62,578 bases of DNA from Cyanobacterium sp. T60_A2020_053 (GTDB lineage Bacteria > Cyanobacteriota > Cyanobacteriia > Cyanobacteriales > Cyanobacteriaceae): NCBI GenBank assembly GCA_015272165.1, contig JACYMF010000112.1, positions 1 to 62,578 on the forward strand. The letters run 5' to 3'. Position numbers and translations under genes: made by a program. Below, in pieces: positions 17,850 through 27,154 of this stretch. Numbering within the stretch: the first letter of the stretch is position 1; every line of letters begins with the position of its first letter. The notes below the pieces were generated by a model. It ran no database searches. It saw only the letters and a list, made by a program, of their open reading frames with translations, and was not told where the DNA came from.

Positions 17850-17878
17850 GTGAAACTCTATATTTGATAGAGTTTCAC
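17850..17878. other. Perfect 11-bp hairpin in a 300-bp gap
   Basis: GTGAAACTCTA and TAGAGTTTCAC pair perfectly around the loop TATTTGA. No T-run follows. It lies about 70 bp before the next start codon and could be a regulatory leader hairpin or a remnant terminator. The rest of 17647-17946 shows nothing else. Confidence 0.5.
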
Positions 17879-17946
17879 CATTATGCAACAATATACTCCC
17901 CCATGGAGTTAGTAATATTTGAAAATTAAATTTTTTTAATAAAATA

Positions 17947-18729
17947 ATGATTAAAAACAGCCGAAACTTTAAGAAAATATTAAGATCATCATTTTTGTTA
18001 TTAGTAAGTAGCTACTTTTTTATTAATAACAATAAGCCCATTGAAGCTCAAAATAATCAAGAAGCAGAAATTAGAGCATTAATAAGTAATATTTCATTAG
18101 CCAGTAGTCAAGAAAACTTGATGGAAATTAAAAATTATCTTAGTCCTGAGTTTAGCAGTGAAGATGGTTTAAATAATGAATCTTACTTGCAAATTTTAGA
18201 GAGTTTTTGGCAACAATATGACAATTTGAAATATACCACAGTAATTAACAATATCAAAACCCAAGGTAATCAAGTAATTGCCGAAATTACCACCAATATT
18301 GAAGGAATCAATAACAATAATGGTCAGCCACTTAATTTAAAAACTGAAATTTCTGCACGTCAAATTTTTGAAAATAACCAGCTAAGACAAGAAGAAATCA
18401 TCAGAGAGAAAAATCAAATTACTACAGGGGCAAATCCTCCCGAAATTATGCTAAGATTGCCCACTCAGGCGAGATTGGGAGAAACATTTGATTTTGATGC
18501 CATTATTCCAGCGCCCCTCGCCGGAGGCTTACTCATTGGTGGCGTAAAAGAAGAAAAAATTACCCCTGATTTAAAACTAAATCCTGAATCCATTGAATTA
18601 GAGGCGCTATCCACGGGGGGAATTTTTAAACGAGTGACTATGGATGAAGGAAATCATTGGTATTCAGCTATTTTTATTCGTGCTGACGGCATGACGTTAA
18701 TTACCCAAAGAGTAAGACAAGAAAGCTAA
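17947..18729 (+). CDS. Secreted protein of unknown function, NTF2-like
   Basis: A 260-residue protein with an N-terminal signal peptide (basic start, hydrophobic FLLLVSSYFFI, cleavage near IEAQ). Residues 35-155 look like an NTF2/SnoaL-type fold: a helical start (AEIRALISNISLA) and strands ending in a basic amphipathic stretch. Residues 170-260 form an all-beta region with GETFDFDAIIPAPLAGGLL. Probably periplasmic. I do not recognise a named family; it may be coexpressed with the next gene, 85 bp downstream. Confidence 0.6.
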   Translation: MIKNSRNFKKILRSSFLLLVSSYFFINNNKPIEAQNNQEAEIRALISNISLASSQENLMEIKNYLSPEFSSEDGLNNESYLQILESFWQQYDNLKYTTVINNIKTQGNQVIAEITTNIEGINNNNGQPLNLKTEISARQIFENNQLRQEEIIREKNQITTGANPPEIMLRLPTQARLGETFDFDAIIPAPLAGGLLIGGVKEEKITPDLKLNPESIELEALSTGGIFKRVTMDEGNHWYSAIFIRADGMTLITQRVRQES

Positions 18730-18814
18730 AATATTGTCTCTATGTTGAAGAATTGATCCGTTACAATGGTTACAAATAGATACATTTCCATAAAAGGTAA
18801 TCTGAGGCAAAAAC

Positions 18815-19660
18815 ATGGTATCCAGTAAAAAAGCATCTCCTGACTATTTTAAGTCTCGCATGGGAACATTTCTAAATCCATTATTCCTAAGTGGAGTTGT
18901 GGTTGTAGGGGTTTTTGGCATTGTCACTTGGCAATTAATACTCAACCCTCGTCAAACTAATAACACTCAAAGTAATGGTAATAATAATTTACCGTCTGGG
19001 TATGTAGATATTCAAACTAATGGCGTTAATAATGGTAATCCTTTAGTGGGGAATGGAGAGGAAAATTTTGAGCCAAATCCCCTTACCGCCGTAGAACAAG
19101 GAACACAATTACTAGCGCCCATCGCCCAAAACGACAATAGAAATAATAGTAGTAGTGCAGACAATAGGACTAGGCTTTATAATCAATTAAGTTCCATGCC
19201 CAATCTATTTCCCGACTTATTACCTGAGACTGCAAATAATGGCGGTAGCGGTAGTGGCAGTCTGCCCAATGTACCTCTAGCCATAGCCAATAGTGAATAT
19301 TCACAGTATCAGCAACGCTCTATTTCCAGCAATGTGGGAGGATTTAGTGCCGGACCTACTCCTTTATCCCAAGCAGTGAATCAAATGATGGCTTCTCAGA
19401 GTGCTAATCGTGGTTATGATACCTCTCGTTATGGAAATATCCCTCAGCCTTCCATGAATACAGGAGTACAAAGTAATATGGGTAACATGGGTAATACTGC
19501 AGTTCCTAATAGTTTTGCAGGAAGTGCGCCAACATCTAGTTTTAATACTGCTATTCCCATGATCCCTTCCGGCGCTAATTATGGCGGAGGTGCAGTTATG
19601 CAACCATCCACCAGCCCCTATTATAATTATGGTTTAAATCCTAATCAGTCGCCTTTTTAG
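18815..19660 (+). CDS. Membrane-anchored low-complexity protein, unknown
   Basis: A 281-residue protein with one transmembrane helix (about residues 24-44) near the N-terminus. The rest is Asn-, Gly-, Ser- and Pro-rich (GGSGSGSLPNVP, NMGNMGNTAVPNS), so it is likely disordered and exposed on the periplasmic side. The 3' end overlaps the convergent gene at 19657 by 4 bp. No domain recognised. Confidence 0.6.
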   Translation: MVSSKKASPDYFKSRMGTFLNPLFLSGVVVVGVFGIVTWQLILNPRQTNNTQSNGNNNLPSGYVDIQTNGVNNGNPLVGNGEENFEPNPLTAVEQGTQLLAPIAQNDNRNNSSSADNRTRLYNQLSSMPNLFPDLLPETANNGGSGSGSLPNVPLAIANSEYSQYQQRSISSNVGGFSAGPTPLSQAVNQMMASQSANRGYDTSRYGNIPQPSMNTGVQSNMGNMGNTAVPNSFAGSAPTSSFNTAIPMIPSGANYGGGAVMQPSTSPYYNYGLNPNQSPF

Positions 19661-20517
19661 CCTTGATTTTGCCATTCTTCTTCATTCCAGTCAATGTCGC
19701 CATCTGGTTTATATTCGGCATCCTCGCCATCGTTTTCGTCTTCTTCTAGCCACCCCTGCCATTCTCCGGCTAATTCAGTGGCACTATTTTCAATATCTGG
19801 GGTTTCTTCTTCATCTTCCATTAAGTTATCCCAGTCTTCTTCTGTGGCTTCGTCTCCTGTGGCGACAATATCTTCATCTTGGATACTAAAAATATCTTCT
19901 TCGTCTATTTCATCTTGCTCAAACTCCACATCTTCAGCCGTATAAATAATTTCTTCTTTTTCGTCTAATTCGTCGTCATTAGTGGCCTTATTTTCTTGAT
20001 CTAACCAATTTTCTGATTCTTCATTTTGATCAATTATTTCCGATTCATCCGAAAACAAGTCTTCACTAAAAAGATCATCATTTTCTAATTCTGAAATTTC
20101 GATTTGTGACGGCTCTATCTCTTCATTGTTTAATTCAGTAATACTATTATTTTTTGTTTCGCTCCACTTATCCTTGGTTGATAATATGGAAGAAGAAGGG
20201 CTTTTAAGCAACTCTACTTTTTCACCTTTAAGAATTTTTATAGCTTTGGCAATAGTTTCTCTATTTTTTTGCCAAGTATCATTGATTCTAGCTAATTCTT
20301 GGCGATGAAAGTTTATCAATGTCTGATTATCTGAGTCTAAGTTGTCCGCAGATAATTGATTTTTAACACCTTTAATTAGATCAATTTCTGTTATGTTTTG
20401 TGTTATTTTACCTTCACTATTGAGGGAAGTTTTTAAAGTAATTTTGAAATTATTAGTAAGAGCTAAAATAGCTATTTCTTGCCATGGTTTAAGCTCGGAG
20501 GGAGAAGATTTTTCCAT
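19657..20517 (-). CDS. Very acidic protein of unknown function
   Basis: A 286-residue protein. The first 100 residues are a possible folded domain: KPWQEIAILALTNNFKITLK, then a helical segment with NRETIAKAIKILKGEKVEL. The remaining 180 residues are extremely rich in Glu and Asp with scattered Trp (ENSATELAGEWQGWLEEDE). It is probably soluble with a disordered acidic tail. Family not recognised. It is convergent with and overlaps the preceding gene by 4 bp. Confidence 0.6.
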   Translation of the reverse strand: MEKSSPSELKPWQEIAILALTNNFKITLKTSLNSEGKITQNITEIDLIKGVKNQLSADNLDSDNQTLINFHRQELARINDTWQKNRETIAKAIKILKGEKVELLKSPSSSILSTKDKWSETKNNSITELNNEEIEPSQIEISELENDDLFSEDLFSDESEIIDQNEESENWLDQENKATNDDELDEKEEIIYTAEDVEFEQDEIDEEDIFSIQDEDIVATGDEATEEDWDNLMEDEEETPDIENSATELAGEWQGWLEEDENDGEDAEYKPDGDIDWNEEEWQNQG

Positions 20518-20687
20518 TGAATGACTCTTTAAATTATTGGTAATTTTACTGTGGTAATCTTAGCAGACCGTGGTCGCTGGATATACATTTTGCAGGGGGA
20601 AACCGGGAAAGAATAACTAAAAGTAAAAAGTTTTAATACTTAATGTATAACTTTAGCAATTTTTCATTATCAATTGTCAAATTTTCA

Positions 20688-21044
20688 TTATTCATTAATA
20701 ACTACGGTAGAAGAATGAGGAGAAAAGGAAATACCACAACTACATATATTTTGAGCTCTGGGATTCTGATACTGAAAAGCGCCCCCCATCAAATCTTCAG
20801 CATAGTCAATTACTAAATTTTCAATGTGTTGATAGCTTTCTTGATCAACAATGATCGGTATTTCTTCATGATGAGTAAAAACTAAATCTTGATCAGCGCC
20901 CGACCCCATTTCTAAATCAAGATGATAATATAAATCAGCACACCCTCCTTGATTAACCCTAATTCTAAGATAAGGGGGTGAAGGGCGCTCGTTTTGTTGT
21001 AAACGTTTAATTTCTCTAATGGCGTTGCTGGTGAGATTAATCAT
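20688..21044 (-). CDS. Iron-sulfur cluster assembly protein, IscA/SufA/HesB family
   Basis: A 118-residue A-type carrier or scaffold. The three conserved cysteines are present as Cys35 (NQGGCADLYY) and Cys101/Cys103 (CSCGISF), together with NPRA. A-type proteins deliver Fe or Fe-S clusters to apoproteins. By eye it cannot be assigned firmly to SufA or IscA, hence no symbol. It lies 8 bp downstream of a cupin gene on the same strand and is probably cotranscribed with it. Confidence 0.88.
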   Translation of the reverse strand: MINLTSNAIREIKRLQQNERPSPPYLRIRVNQGGCADLYYHLDLEMGSGADQDLVFTHHEEIPIIVDQESYQHIENLVIDYAEDLMGGAFQYQNPRAQNICSCGISFSPHSSTVVINE

Positions 21045-21052
21045 TTCTAAAT

Positions 21053-21463
21053 TTACTTTCTAGCATAGTCATCTTGAAAACGAATAATATCATCTTCTCC
21101 TAAATATTCACCATTTTGCACTTCAATTAAAACTAATTTAATTACCCCCGGATTTTCTAAACGGTGGCTAGTACATTGAGGCACATACGTTGATTGATTA
21201 GATGTTAAAATTTTAACCTCATCACCACATTCTACCTTAGCAGTACCAGATACCACAATCCAATGCTCACTACGATGATGGTGCATTTGCAAACTGAGAC
21301 GATGCCCCGGATTAACTTCAATCCTCTTAATTTTATAACCAGGTCCTTCTTCTAGGGTAGTGAAACTACCCCAAGGGCGCGTTTCTGTATTATGAAGATG
21401 ATTACTAGCCGAGAAAGAAATAACGGTATTTACTGTTTTTGATTGTGCTTGAGCCATGTCCAT
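21053..21463 (-). CDS. Cupin, mannose-6-phosphate isomerase type II-like
   Basis: A 136-residue single-domain cupin matching the C-terminal phosphomannose isomerase half of bifunctional ManC/AlgA. Visible: RPWGSFTTLEEG, the metal motif HHHRSEHWIVVSG, TYVPQCTSHRLENPG, and the end GEYLGEDDIIRFQDDY. The standalone form is common in cyanobacteria. It probably interconverts mannose-6-P and fructose-6-P for GDP-mannose supply, though standalone cupins may have other substrates. Confidence 0.82.
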   Translation of the reverse strand: MDMAQAQSKTVNTVISFSASNHLHNTETRPWGSFTTLEEGPGYKIKRIEVNPGHRLSLQMHHHRSEHWIVVSGTAKVECGDEVKILTSNQSTYVPQCTSHRLENPGVIKLVLIEVQNGEYLGEDDIIRFQDDYARK

Positions 21464-21577
21464 TTATAAAAGAAAAATTTTACTGCTTAAATATAACAAA
21501 TTATTTTTAAATTGCAAGACGTGGCAAGTTCAATCTAGGTTATGATAAAACTCATTGACAGTCAGTATCATATTTTC

Positions 21578-22015
21578 ATGAGTCATACCTTCATTGTTGA
21601 ACCGGGGCGCTGGATTATTAAAGGCAGTTGGCGAGATAAAAATAAACCCGTCATCACATTTAAAGGCGCAACAATTATTACTTGGGATCAAGCTAATTGG
21701 TTTACCATGAAAACGAAATTAGTCTTCGATGACGGGCGCCCGGGCATTGAGTTTGACTACAAAGGATTTTTACCGAGTAATCGAGATCAATATACTTATG
21801 TACTGAGAAGAACTGATTTCGATAAAATTGAAGGAGAGGGATGGATTAATACGGATTCTATTATTCAACGCTATTGGATTTTAGGGGATAATCGTCACCG
21901 CACAGGTTTTGAAAGTCTTTTTCAAATTGATGAAAGCAGCTATTTTTATTCTAGCACCATGGTTGCTGGTAATAATTTGATCAGTAATATGGAGGGAATT
22001 TTTGAACGACACTAA
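21578..22015 (+). CDS. Conserved hypothetical protein
   Basis: About 145 residues from MSHTFIVEPGRWIIKGSWRD; an in-frame ATG 12 codons earlier (21542) is possible but less likely. The sequence is beta-rich, with many aromatic residues (WDQANWFTMKTKLVF, SSYFYSSTMVAG), suggesting a lipocalin- or FABP-like barrel. Family not recognised. A family E repeat begins 7 bp after the stop. Confidence 0.6.
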   Translation: MSHTFIVEPGRWIIKGSWRDKNKPVITFKGATIITWDQANWFTMKTKLVFDDGRPGIEFDYKGFLPSNRDQYTYVLRRTDFDKIEGEGWINTDSIIQRYWILGDNRHRTGFESLFQIDESSYFYSSTMVAGNNLISNMEGIFERH

Positions 22016-22022
22016 TAATAAT

Positions 22023-22416
22023 TAGGGTGCGCTAAAAAAGTGCAACCGTGAGGGCAAATTGACAATTGACAATGGATAATTGACAATTATGAGGTTTTAC
22101 TATCCTCGTGTCGTGTCTGTAATCTTGTGTTTTAACTGCATTTTTATAAAAAAAAGTGTGATTTTGCATATTTTTCAAGGCTTGTAGTATGTCTTACATC
22201 AGGTCTGCTTGATCAGCCGAAGGCTGCCGCTGCGCGATCACTTACAAATCAATTAAAACAATCTTAGTTCAATTTATTGAACGAGATACCATTGGTTCCG
22301 TGTAATTCATTACACGGTGGGTAAATTGCGAAGATATAGTCTATTTGTAACTAATTATCCAAACTTGATATTAACCCTTATGAATCAACACTTCTAAGTT
22401 AATTCAGCAGACTCTA
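22023..22416. repeat. Family E repeat with an inserted family B copy
   Basis: It starts TAGGGTGCGCTAAAAAAGTG and ends TTCAGCAGACTCTA. A family B copy (about 22200-22372, with GTTCAATTTATTGAAC and GTGTAATTCATTACAC, ending AAACTTGATA) sits inside it. A short GATCAGCCGAAGGCTGCCGC stretch of higher GC lies at the boundary. Confidence 0.65.
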
Positions 22417-22417
22417 A

Positions 22418-22660
22418 TTAGGTGTTACTGAAAAACTGCAATCGTGAGGTTAAGGGAAAAGGTTTTAAAAGGGCAAAAATTCAAATGCTTAAAATCCTTG
22501 TCTAATAAAAGTTTTAAGTCTATTCTACATAACGAAAAGTGTCATAAATTGACTTTAAAAAAAAATACTGTGTTTTTCCATCCTAATCAAAAATTATTAA
22601 TTCTAAATTCTACATTCTACATTCTATATTCCCCCCCCTTACCAAATGCGCTTTTTCCCA
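22418..22660. repeat. Second family E repeat, back to back
   Basis: TAGGTGTTACTGAAAAACTG starts a second copy. It runs through AAAGTGTCATAAATTGAC and the ATTCTAAATTCTACATTC block to CCCCCCCTTACCAAATGCGC. The degenerate right end appears to reach into the 3' end of the spkB-like gene, whose stop codon lies at 22639-22641. Confidence 0.55.
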
Positions 22661-24153
22661 TCAGGATAAATTGTTGCCCAATTAGTTTCTGCATTTTCCA
22701 ACTGTGCCTCATCCAGTTTAGCGCCCTCCAAATTAGCACCACAAAGATTAGTTTTATGAAAACTAGCGCCCTCCAAATTAGCACCCTTCAAATTACAATT
22801 ACTAAGATCAGCATACTGTAACTGAGCCTTAGCTAAATAGGCTTTTTTCAGATTAGCCTTACTTAATTTAGCCTTGGTAAAATCAGCATCATAAAAATTA
22901 GCGCCCTCCAAATTAGCGCCCTCCAAATTAGCTTTGATAAACTTAGTATGACGGAAACTAGCACGGGGTAAATTAACATCAGCTAGATTAAACTTGTTAA
23001 AAACCTCATTGCTAAAATCAGTTTTACCCATAGCATAAGAATTTAAAACCGTTTCCTGAGTAACAGGAATTTTCACCGACGACTTACCATGATTTGTACC
23101 AACACCCTTGCCTTGACGAGATTTTCTAGCACGAATGGCCATGGCTAAACGAGAAGTAGCCGAAGTATAACTACTGGTTTCCTCACCCTCATCATCACTG
23201 ACACTAACTGCCTTCGGTTTATGAAACATACTATCTTTTAATTCCTCATCATAAGGCATCATATCAAGATCATTGATGATGTCATCTACCATACGATAAC
23301 GATGGCGTAAGTCAACCTCCAACATTTTTTTGAGAATCCGAGCAAAATTATTACCAACTTTGATTTCATTTTCCCAGAGTAACTCCCCAGTAAACTCATC
23401 ACAAGGTAAATCTTTTGGTGGTTTTCCTGTCAGTAAAAATAAACAAGTAGAACCTAACGCAAAAATATCGCTACCATAAACAGGACGCATTGCCAATTGT
23501 TCAGGGGGTGCATAACCCATTGTACCCACCGCAAACTGAGTAAAAGCAGTTTGCCCATAATTACTTGCCAACTGAGTATTAACTTGATCTTTCACCGCGC
23601 CAAAATCAATCAAAACTAATTGCCCATCTTGCTCACGTCTGATAATATTGGCAGGTTTAATATCTCGGTGAATCATTTTAATAGAATGAATATATTTTAA
23701 AACGGGTAATATTTCCGTTAAAAACCGTTTCGTTGCCGATTCACTCAATACCCCATCTTGTTTTACCTCTTGTTGTAAAGTTTTACCTTTAACTAAACTT
23801 TGCACTAGATAAAATCTTTGACCATCTTCAAAATAATCAAGGAGTCGAGGAATTTGAGGATGGTCAATTCTGCCCAGAGTTTTAGCTTCCCTTTCAAATA
23901 AATCCAGAGCCATTTTAAAAGTTTCAGCATCAGTTGAAGATGGTCTTAACTGTTTAATTACACAAAAAGGATTACCCGGTAAAGTTAAATCAATACCCAA
24001 AAATGTAGCACCAAATCCCCCCTTGCCAATTTTTTTGATGGTACGATAACGATTGTGCAGTATCAAAGACTCACCGCAACTCTCGCACTCAGTTAAGTTG
24101 GGGTGGTTTTTCGGTTGACTACAAGAAGGGTTGAGGCAGTAACTTAAAATCAT
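22639..24153 (-). CDS. spkB: Serine/threonine protein kinase with pentapeptide repeats, SpkB-like
   Basis: A 504-residue kinase. The N-terminal Cys motif (CLNPSC...CESCG, residues 6-27) is followed by a Hanks-type kinase domain: GKGGFGATF, the catalytic loop HRDIKPANI, DFGAV, and APPEQ. A linker and a C-terminal run of A(D/N)LxxA pentapeptides forming a right-handed quadrilateral beta helix follow. This architecture matches Synechocystis SpkB, linked there to oxidative stress. Four GGAGGGCGCT sites encode NLEGA units of the repeat. The last residues (PDGKKRIW) run into repeat DNA and may not be ancestral. Confidence 0.85.
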   Translation of the reverse strand: MILSYCLNPSCSQPKNHPNLTECESCGESLILHNRYRTIKKIGKGGFGATFLGIDLTLPGNPFCVIKQLRPSSTDAETFKMALDLFEREAKTLGRIDHPQIPRLLDYFEDGQRFYLVQSLVKGKTLQQEVKQDGVLSESATKRFLTEILPVLKYIHSIKMIHRDIKPANIIRREQDGQLVLIDFGAVKDQVNTQLASNYGQTAFTQFAVGTMGYAPPEQLAMRPVYGSDIFALGSTCLFLLTGKPPKDLPCDEFTGELLWENEIKVGNNFARILKKMLEVDLRHRYRMVDDIINDLDMMPYDEELKDSMFHKPKAVSVSDDEGEETSSYTSATSRLAMAIRARKSRQGKGVGTNHGKSSVKIPVTQETVLNSYAMGKTDFSNEVFNKFNLADVNLPRASFRHTKFIKANLEGANLEGANFYDADFTKAKLSKANLKKAYLAKAQLQYADLSNCNLKGANLEGASFHKTNLCGANLEGAKLDEAQLENAETNWATIYPDGKKRIW

Positions 24154-24269
24154 TCAGCAATTTTGACGATGCTTTCTTGACGTTTATTTCATCAAGTATA
24201 GCAATTAACTGTCAGTAATTAGTGATGAACAATGAATTATTATCTCCCCTGCTTCCCCTTCCTCGGACT

Positions 24270-25127
24270 TTAGGCAATCAAACTATTAGCATAGATTTCT
24301 TGACGATGATTAACAACTTCCAACACAGGAGAAAGATAAATTTTTTCAACCACAGGGGCAAACCCTAGCCATCGGTGAGAGGCGCTGGCAAAATCTTCCC
24401 CATCATCACCACTAATACAAAAACGAGTAGGTAAAGCCTCCCCTTGATTTCGCAAACCGAGAATTTCTAACTCTTTCATGGTGGCGCGCGCCACCGCTTG
24501 CGCTGGATCAACTAATTTAACCCTAGAGGGTAAAAGCTCTTTTAAAATACCTTCTAAATGAGGATAATGGGTACAACCATATACCAAGGTATCAATTTTA
24601 TTATTTAAAAGAGGTTGTAAATATTCCTTTGCTACCTGTGTCGTATAAGGATCATGAATCAAATTTTGTTCAATTAGTGGCACAAATTCAGGGCAACCCA
24701 TTTGCCAAACTTGCACACGGGGATCAATTTCTTGGATAGCATTACGATAAGCATTACTAGAAGCGGTAGCAACGGTAGAAATAACTCCAATACGTTTACC
24801 TACTTTTACCGCAGACTTAGCACCGGGATGAATTAAACCTAAAATAGGAAAATCATATTCCAAACGTACTTGTTCCAACGCCAAAGCAGAACTGGTGTTA
24901 CAAGCCATAATAACCATTTTGACTTGTTCTTGACTCATCCAAGTCAGAATCTCCCTCACATATTGTAAGATTTCCTCTGCTGTACGAATACCGTAGGGAA
25001 GGCGTTTTGTATCACCAAAATATAAAATTGACTCTTGGGGTAATTGGCGATACAGTTGCCGTAAAACGGTTAAACCGCCCACTCCACTATCAAACACACC
25101 GATTCTGTGACTGGAAACAGTTGTCAT
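24270..25127 (-). CDS. murI: Glutamate racemase
   Basis: A 285-residue cofactor-independent racemase that makes D-glutamate for peptidoglycan. The two catalytic cysteines are in ACNTSSA and VYGCTHYPHL, and the N-terminal motif is GVFDSGVGGLTVLRQL. Length is typical. It lies 116 bp downstream of the divergently ordered kinase region on the minus strand, with a 270-bp gap behind cimA. Confidence 0.95.
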   Translation of the reverse strand: MTTVSSHRIGVFDSGVGGLTVLRQLYRQLPQESILYFGDTKRLPYGIRTAEEILQYVREILTWMSQEQVKMVIMACNTSSALALEQVRLEYDFPILGLIHPGAKSAVKVGKRIGVISTVATASSNAYRNAIQEIDPRVQVWQMGCPEFVPLIEQNLIHDPYTTQVAKEYLQPLLNNKIDTLVYGCTHYPHLEGILKELLPSRVKLVDPAQAVARATMKELEILGLRNQGEALPTRFCISGDDGEDFASASHRWLGFAPVVEKIYLSPVLEVVNHRQEIYANSLIA

Positions 25128-25398
25128 ATATCTAAATTTTTATGCCTTGAAATTAATATAATATAAGCAAATTTACTTAACTTTGTAAATATTTTCTAAA
25201 TATTAATACCTCTTTTCCAATTTGGATCAATTATTTTTAGTAAAACAAGGCAAAGGAAAAATAAATTTTCTTGGCGGTATTTATTTAGCAGTAATAGTTA
25301 TATGGCTCAATTGATGACACGCCCTAGCTATATATTTATTTTTTTGTTTGTGTGAATTCTGACAATATTCAGTCTAAGACTTTTTCAAATAATCCTAG
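25128..25398. other. Intergenic region, nothing recognised
   Basis: This 270-bp AT-rich gap between cimA and murI (both minus strand) should hold the murI promoter. No repeat-family copy, hairpin with T-run or small gene was found. Confidence 0.4.
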
Positions 25399-26994
25399 TT
25401 AATGAAATTTGCTCAAACCATACTCAATGCCTTCTACTACGGCTTGATAAGAGGCATCAATAATATTGGTAGATACTCCCACGGTATTCCAGCGCCCTCC
25501 ACCGTTACTGGATTCAATTAGTACCCTTGTTTTAGCTTCCGTACCGGCGGTACTATTTAAAATACGCACCTTATAATCAGTGAGGTGAAAAGTAGCAATT
25601 TGGGGGTAAAACTTCACTAAGGCTTTACGGAGGGCGCTATCCAAAGCGGAAACAGGTCCATTACCTTCTGCTACCTCTAATAATTCCTCCCCCTTTACGC
25701 CCACCCTAACGGTAGCTAACGCATGGGTATAAGGATTATGCTCAATTACGGCAATGTCAGAATGAACCTGAAAGCCCTTGATGGTGAAAAATTCCTCTCG
25801 ATGCCCCAGCGCCCTCCGCATCAACAACTCAAAACTAGCTTCGGCTGCCTCAAATTGATAGCCCTCATTTTCTAAATTTTTCAGTTTTTGTAAAATCTCT
25901 CGACAGGTGGGATCATTTTTTTGTAAATCAATGCCAAAACTTTTTGCCTTTGCCAAAACATTACTTAACCCTGACTGATCAGAAATAACGATACGCCTTT
26001 CATTACCTATAGTTTCAGGGACAATATGTTCGTAAGTCAGAGGATTACGAGCCACCGCCGACACATGAATACCTCCCTTATGGGCAAAAGCCGAGCGCCC
26101 CACAAACGGCGCATGATCATCGGGCGCTAGGTTAACAATTTCACTAATGAGGCGACTATGGGGGGTTAACTGCTCTAACTGTGCTTTGTCAAGGCAATCA
26201 TAGCCTAACTTTAGCTGTAAATTGGGGATAACACTGCACAAATTAGCATTACCGCACCTTTCTCCATAACCGTTAATCGTGCCTTGCACCATGGTAGCGC
26301 CCGCCAACACCGCACTCAGCGCCCCTGCCACTGCTGTACCACTGTCATTATGAGTATGAATACCTAATTTTATTTGAGGATAATCTTTTAAAGCCAATTT
26401 CTCCACTACTTCCGAGACAATGCGCCCAACTTCATGGGGGAGAGTACCGCCATTGGTATCACATAATACTAACCACTCAGCGCCCGACTCCATAGCGCCC
26501 CTCAAAGTAGCAAGGGCATAATCGGCATTTTGTTTGTAACCATCAAACCAATGCTCCGCATCGTAAATAACATGACGATTTTCAGAAACCAGAAAATTAA
26601 TACTATCCTCAATCATCAAAATATTTTCTTCTAAAGTGGTTTTTAAACCCTCCGTTACCTGTAAACCCCAAGATTTGCCAAAAATGGTTATCCATTCAGT
26701 GTTCGCCCCTAAAATCGCTTTGAGCAGGGGATCATCTTGGGCATGGTGGGAAGGGCGCCGGGTAGAACAAAACGCCACCACTTGAGCTTGTCGTAAAGAC
26801 TCCCGTTGTAGCTGTGCAAAAAACTGGACATCCTTGGGATTAGCGCCCGGCCACCCCCCCTCAATAAAAGGTATGCCCATATCATCTAAAGTGTGGACAA
26901 TCTTTAACTTGTCATGGAGAGATAGGGAAATTCCTTCCCGTTGTGCGCCATCTCTGAGGGTAGTATCATAAATCCAGATTTTTTGCTTATCCAT
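25399..26994 (-). CDS. cimA: (R)-citramalate synthase
   Basis: A 531-residue enzyme of the isopropylmalate/homocitrate synthase family that condenses pyruvate and acetyl-CoA to citramalate, giving threonine-independent isoleucine synthesis. Visible: YDTTLRDGAQREG, the HxH metal motif GIHTHNDSG, NGYGERCGNANL, and a C-terminal LeuA-type regulatory domain. CimA-type features are the WPGANPKD segment and the long C-terminus. The start is put at MDKQKIWIYDTTLRDG. Fifteen extra codons upstream are open only because they read through a repeat-derived TTGACAATGG tract. Confidence 0.88.
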   Translation of the reverse strand: MDKQKIWIYDTTLRDGAQREGISLSLHDKLKIVHTLDDMGIPFIEGGWPGANPKDVQFFAQLQRESLRQAQVVAFCSTRRPSHHAQDDPLLKAILGANTEWITIFGKSWGLQVTEGLKTTLEENILMIEDSINFLVSENRHVIYDAEHWFDGYKQNADYALATLRGAMESGAEWLVLCDTNGGTLPHEVGRIVSEVVEKLALKDYPQIKLGIHTHNDSGTAVAGALSAVLAGATMVQGTINGYGERCGNANLCSVIPNLQLKLGYDCLDKAQLEQLTPHSRLISEIVNLAPDDHAPFVGRSAFAHKGGIHVSAVARNPLTYEHIVPETIGNERRIVISDQSGLSNVLAKAKSFGIDLQKNDPTCREILQKLKNLENEGYQFEAAEASFELLMRRALGHREEFFTIKGFQVHSDIAVIEHNPYTHALATVRVGVKGEELLEVAEGNGPVSALDSALRKALVKFYPQIATFHLTDYKVRILNSTAGTEAKTRVLIESSNGGGRWNTVGVSTNIIDASYQAVVEGIEYGLSKFH

Positions 26995-27088
26995 AAGGAA
27001 AATTGATAATTGACAATGGTTTAAAAGGGCAAAGGGCAAAGGAAATTATTATTTCATAATTCATAATTCATAATTTATTATCTCCGCT

Positions 27089-27148
27089 GTCTCCCCGTCT
27101 CCCTGTCTCCCCGTCTCCCCGTCTCCCCGTCTCCCCGTCTCCCCGTCT
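27089..27148. repeat. CTCCCCGT 8-bp tandem repeat
   Basis: About seven head-to-tail copies of CTCCCCGT, one with a T for C change, end 6 bp before the lpxA stop codon. Related CT-rich tracts occur at 11815, 36465 and 37620. Confidence 0.9.
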
Positions 27149-27154
27149 TGTTGG

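Noticed and set aside
19364-19945. Ser/His-rich ORFs opposite the low-complexity genes
   Set aside because: They mirror codon bias of the Asn/Gly-rich and Glu/Asp-rich genes on the other strand.
26995-27039. N-terminal extension of CimA (MPFALLNHCQ...)
   Set aside because: Encoded by repeat-like TTGACAATGG/AAAGGGCAAAGG DNA; family alignment begins at KIWIYDTTLRDG.
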